The notes under the pieces are model-generated. The model searched no databases and was not told the DNA's origin. It worked only from the letters and a program-made list of their open reading frames with translations. This document shows positions 40,544-42,713 of a stretch of 42,713 nucleotides of DNA, in pieces (positions within the stretch are counted from its first letter, which is position 1; each line of letters starts with the position of its first letter). A program made the translations under genes and the position numbers. Source of the DNA: Pseudoalteromonas sp. NBT06-2 (GTDB lineage: Bacteria > Pseudomonadota > Gammaproteobacteria > Enterobacterales > Alteromonadaceae); NCBI RefSeq assembly GCF_002276045.1, contig NZ_NQMR01000078.1:1-42713 (forward strand). The letters run 5' to 3'.

Positions 40544-42547
40544 TTAACCATCAAAAAAATTTTTAATCTGATAAATCCATTCAGGTATGATTCCTTCTTT
40601 ATCGAAGGATTGAGACCTAAAGTACTCTCCCTCATTTTCCCTTGATGAGCAAATTTCAACATATTTTTTAGCAAAAAGAATCTTATTTTCCCCAAGGTTT
40701 TCTTTAAAGTAATCTTCTAATTCAAGATTTTTAAAGTTTTTTATAAAACTTGTATTACCATATGTATTTTGATATTTAAAATCATCGTTACCGGTCAGTT
40801 CTCTAATTGTTTCTAGGAAAATACAAGGTTCTAAAGCTTGTTCAATGTCAGTAGGAGAGGTATCTGCATTCGCAAGATCTAGTAAATGAGTTTTCTCATG
40901 TGAGTTTTTATTACTTAATCGACTTATTTTTAGGTTATTCCTTTTATCATTTTTTAGATTTTCACATCTGGTTATATCTGTATCAATTACACAATAAACC
41001 TTTCCATTTGGTTTATCTTCCGAGATTGGGGTCTCAAGATATTTATATAACCTGATAACCATCCTCTGACCACCCAGAGGCAATATTTTAAGCTTTTTCT
41101 TTTTAATTTCTTCTTGAAAAAAATATTCAAAATATATTTTTTCACTTATCCCCTCACAAAGTATCCAATTGTAAGCATTATCACTTCTTATAGAATAAAA
41201 GATAGATTGGACTAAATCATAAGTACTTTTCAATACAAAGTTTTTAGGATAATTATATTTTGATTCTTCAATATCTTTTTTGACTTGAGCTTTATAGTCA
41301 TAGAGATCATAACTTTCAAAGGTAATTTGACTACCAACTGTATTTAAAAAGTGACTATGACCTTCACTAACTATGGGCAAAAAACCATACCAATGAGTTG
41401 TTATTAAAATTTGGTTATGTAGAGATATCTCTTTTAACTTTTCAAATTGTTCATAACATAAAGCAGTGTGAAGTGAATTTTCAGGCTCATCGATACCAAT
41501 GATTACCATTTTTTCTCTGTTAGAATTTCTTTTTAAAAAGGCATAAACTAAATTTATAAGCGCTTGTCTTTTCTCCCCAGCGCTAAGCTCACTGATTTTG
41601 GTTAAATTAACACCATCTTTTTTATTTAAAATTCTTTTTTGAAAATAAACTTCTAGAATTTTATTAACGAGGTCGTTTTTTGTAATTGCATTATTTCGAT
41701 CTTTTCCAGTATGGTAACAGTATTCATTTTCTAAAATATCCTCTATTTCTAAAACAAAATTTTCAAGAATTTTGTTAATTCCATCTTTCTTATCAATATT
41801 TACGTCTTTTAATGATTTTTCAATTTCCTTCTTTATATCTTTATCGAAGATTTTTTGCATTTCAGTTGTTTCAATCTTTGTAAAACTTTCAGCATCGAGC
41901 TCAACAGGAAAATATACATAAGAATAAAGAGACTTGAGTTCTATAAAGAACTTTTTCCAATCTCTAACCAATAATTCTTTTTTTAAAATTTCTTTCTGTT
42001 TTTCTCTGCTTACCTGATTCGCATTAGCATGGGTTAATTGGAGTAAGTGAGAAACAAAAGACTCTTCTCCATGAAAACTAGCAAAATAAGGTTTTGGTAA
42101 AACATCCCTATCAGCATCTGATTCACCAACTAACATTAAGTAATGGGAACTTTTAGAATATCCATTTTCTAATAAAGTTTTTCTTAGCTCGAAGAATTCA
42201 TTCATAGAACTTCTTGTTTTGCTTGGGACATCACTTTTATTTATATCCCAAAAATAAGTACTAACTTTATCGAACTCTTTCTTTTGACGAGATACTTTTG
42301 ATTTTTCAATTAAGAAAATAGGCGCAATAAACGGTTCGTTTCCGACAGTTTTAATACCATCATTAAGAGCGCTTTGATTAATTGGATATTTTGCACCGTT
42401 AAAATAGGAGTTAAAAGCTTCAAGAATTGTACTTTTTCCAACACCATTTTCACCTGCGTATGTAGTAAAATTATATTTTAAACCCACAGGTATAAAACAA
42501 ATGCCTTTATAAGCTTTTACATGCCTAAGATACAGACCAATTATCAT
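40544..42547 (-). CDS. ABC/SMC-type ATPase with TOPRIM-like C-terminal domain (OLD/PARIS-like), candidate anti-phage protein
   Basis: The 667-residue product has Walker A AGENGVGKST (31-40), a long helical insert (about 80-310), the ABC signature LSAGEKR (321-327), Walker B MVIIGIDEPE (347-356) and a switch histidine in LITTHW (His385). After about residue 455 comes a TOPRIM-like region with an acidic CEG motif (Glu465), PLGG (490-493), and a DTD pair (Asp522, Asp524). This ATPase-plus-TOPRIM layout is that of OLD-family nucleases such as Gabija GajA; the PLGG block also recalls the AriB half of PARIS. A plausible AAAGGA site precedes the ATG. No helicase, toxin or other partner is in the window, and what lies beyond 42713 is unknown. 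High AT content suggests an accessory origin. Confidence 0.75.
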   Translation of the reverse strand: MIIGLYLRHVKAYKGICFIPVGLKYNFTTYAGENGVGKSTILEAFNSYFNGAKYPINQSALNDGIKTVGNEPFIAPIFLIEKSKVSRQKKEFDKVSTYFWDINKSDVPSKTRSSMNEFFELRKTLLENGYSKSSHYLMLVGESDADRDVLPKPYFASFHGEESFVSHLLQLTHANANQVSREKQKEILKKELLVRDWKKFFIELKSLYSYVYFPVELDAESFTKIETTEMQKIFDKDIKKEIEKSLKDVNIDKKDGINKILENFVLEIEDILENEYCYHTGKDRNNAITKNDLVNKILEVYFQKRILNKKDGVNLTKISELSAGEKRQALINLVYAFLKRNSNREKMVIIGIDEPENSLHTALCYEQFEKLKEISLHNQILITTHWYGFLPIVSEGHSHFLNTVGSQITFESYDLYDYKAQVKKDIEESKYNYPKNFVLKSTYDLVQSIFYSIRSDNAYNWILCEGISEKIYFEYFFQEEIKKKKLKILPLGGQRMVIRLYKYLETPISEDKPNGKVYCVIDTDITRCENLKNDKRNNLKISRLSNKNSHEKTHLLDLANADTSPTDIEQALEPCIFLETIRELTGNDDFKYQNTYGNTSFIKNFKNLELEDYFKENLGENKILFAKKYVEICSSRENEGEYFRSQSFDKEGIIPEWIYQIKNFFDG

Positions 42548-42713
42548 CTAAAACGTCCTTTTATTATTACAAACTTTTTAAGATTTATAGTTAGCTCTTA
42601 TGCATTGGTTACTACAATAAAAGTTTTTACTATAAATCAGCATGATAGTATCACTTAATAATTTTAATATACAAAATAAAATTATATAAATATGCAGTCG
42701 CTCCCCCCCTATT

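Noticed and set aside
42548..42713. Promoter search upstream of the ATPase-TOPRIM gene
   Set aside because: The stretch is so AT-rich that many weak -10-like boxes occur; none has a convincing -35 partner, so no promoter is called.

Overview
The window is a chromosomal segment of a low-GC marine-type gammaproteobacterium. Gene content and order (rpoBC next to rpsL-rpsG-fusA-tuf, a gspC-N operon divergent from hslR-hslO-pckA, then envZ/ompR, greB and tex) fit the order Alteromonadales. Colwelliaceae (Colwellia/Thalassotalea-like) is my best guess from memory of such genomes; no database was searched.

Region 1 (1-16 kb, all minus strand) is the core transcription/translation supercluster. In transcription order it holds tRNA-Trp, secE, nusG, rplK, rplA, rplJ, rplL, rpoB, rpoC, then rpsL, rpsG, fusA and the first codons of tuf. 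Its control signals are readable: a promoter before tRNA-Trp, a nusG terminator, a promoter plus strong 5' hairpin before rplK, an L10 autoregulatory leader before rplJ, three hairpins between rplL and rpoB, an rpoC terminator, and a near-consensus promoter for the str operon.

Region 2 (16.0-19.35 kb) is accessory and decayed. An esterase gene is split by a 267-bp MITE-like element just after its signal peptide. It runs into the remains of an MFS transporter, which is fused in frame to the C-terminal part of an HSL-type alpha/beta hydrolase. The last codons and stop of that hydrolase come from a second MITE-like element. Two small intact genes follow, both with signal peptides: a putative outer-membrane beta-barrel protein and an NTF2/SnoaL-like protein.

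Region 3 (19.35-31.4 kb, minus strand) is a complete type II secretion operon, gspC-D-E-F-G-H-I-J-K-L-M-N. Most genes overlap or nearly overlap. A UPF0149/YecA-like gene with a TTG start is attached at the 3' end. A hairpin inside the start of gspH may lower expression of the minor pseudopilins relative to gspG.

Region 4 (31.6-40.2 kb) is core: hslR and hslO (heat-shock proteins Hsp15 and Hsp33) and pckA on the plus strand, envZ/ompR and greB on the minus strand, and tex on the plus strand. The pckA promoter region has two matching palindromes of the LacI-family style, about four helical turns apart. A 16-bp perfect inverted repeat of REP/RAYT type lies between the convergent pckA and envZ genes.

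Region 5 (40.24-42.7 kb) begins an accessory segment. A sequence resembling the 3' end of a tRNA or tmRNA, with a terminator, is followed by a single large minus-strand gene. That gene combines an SMC/ABC-type ATPase with a TOPRIM-like C-terminal domain (OLD/Gabija/PARIS-like architecture) and is a candidate anti-phage effector. It is the most likely place in this window for a poorly described system.
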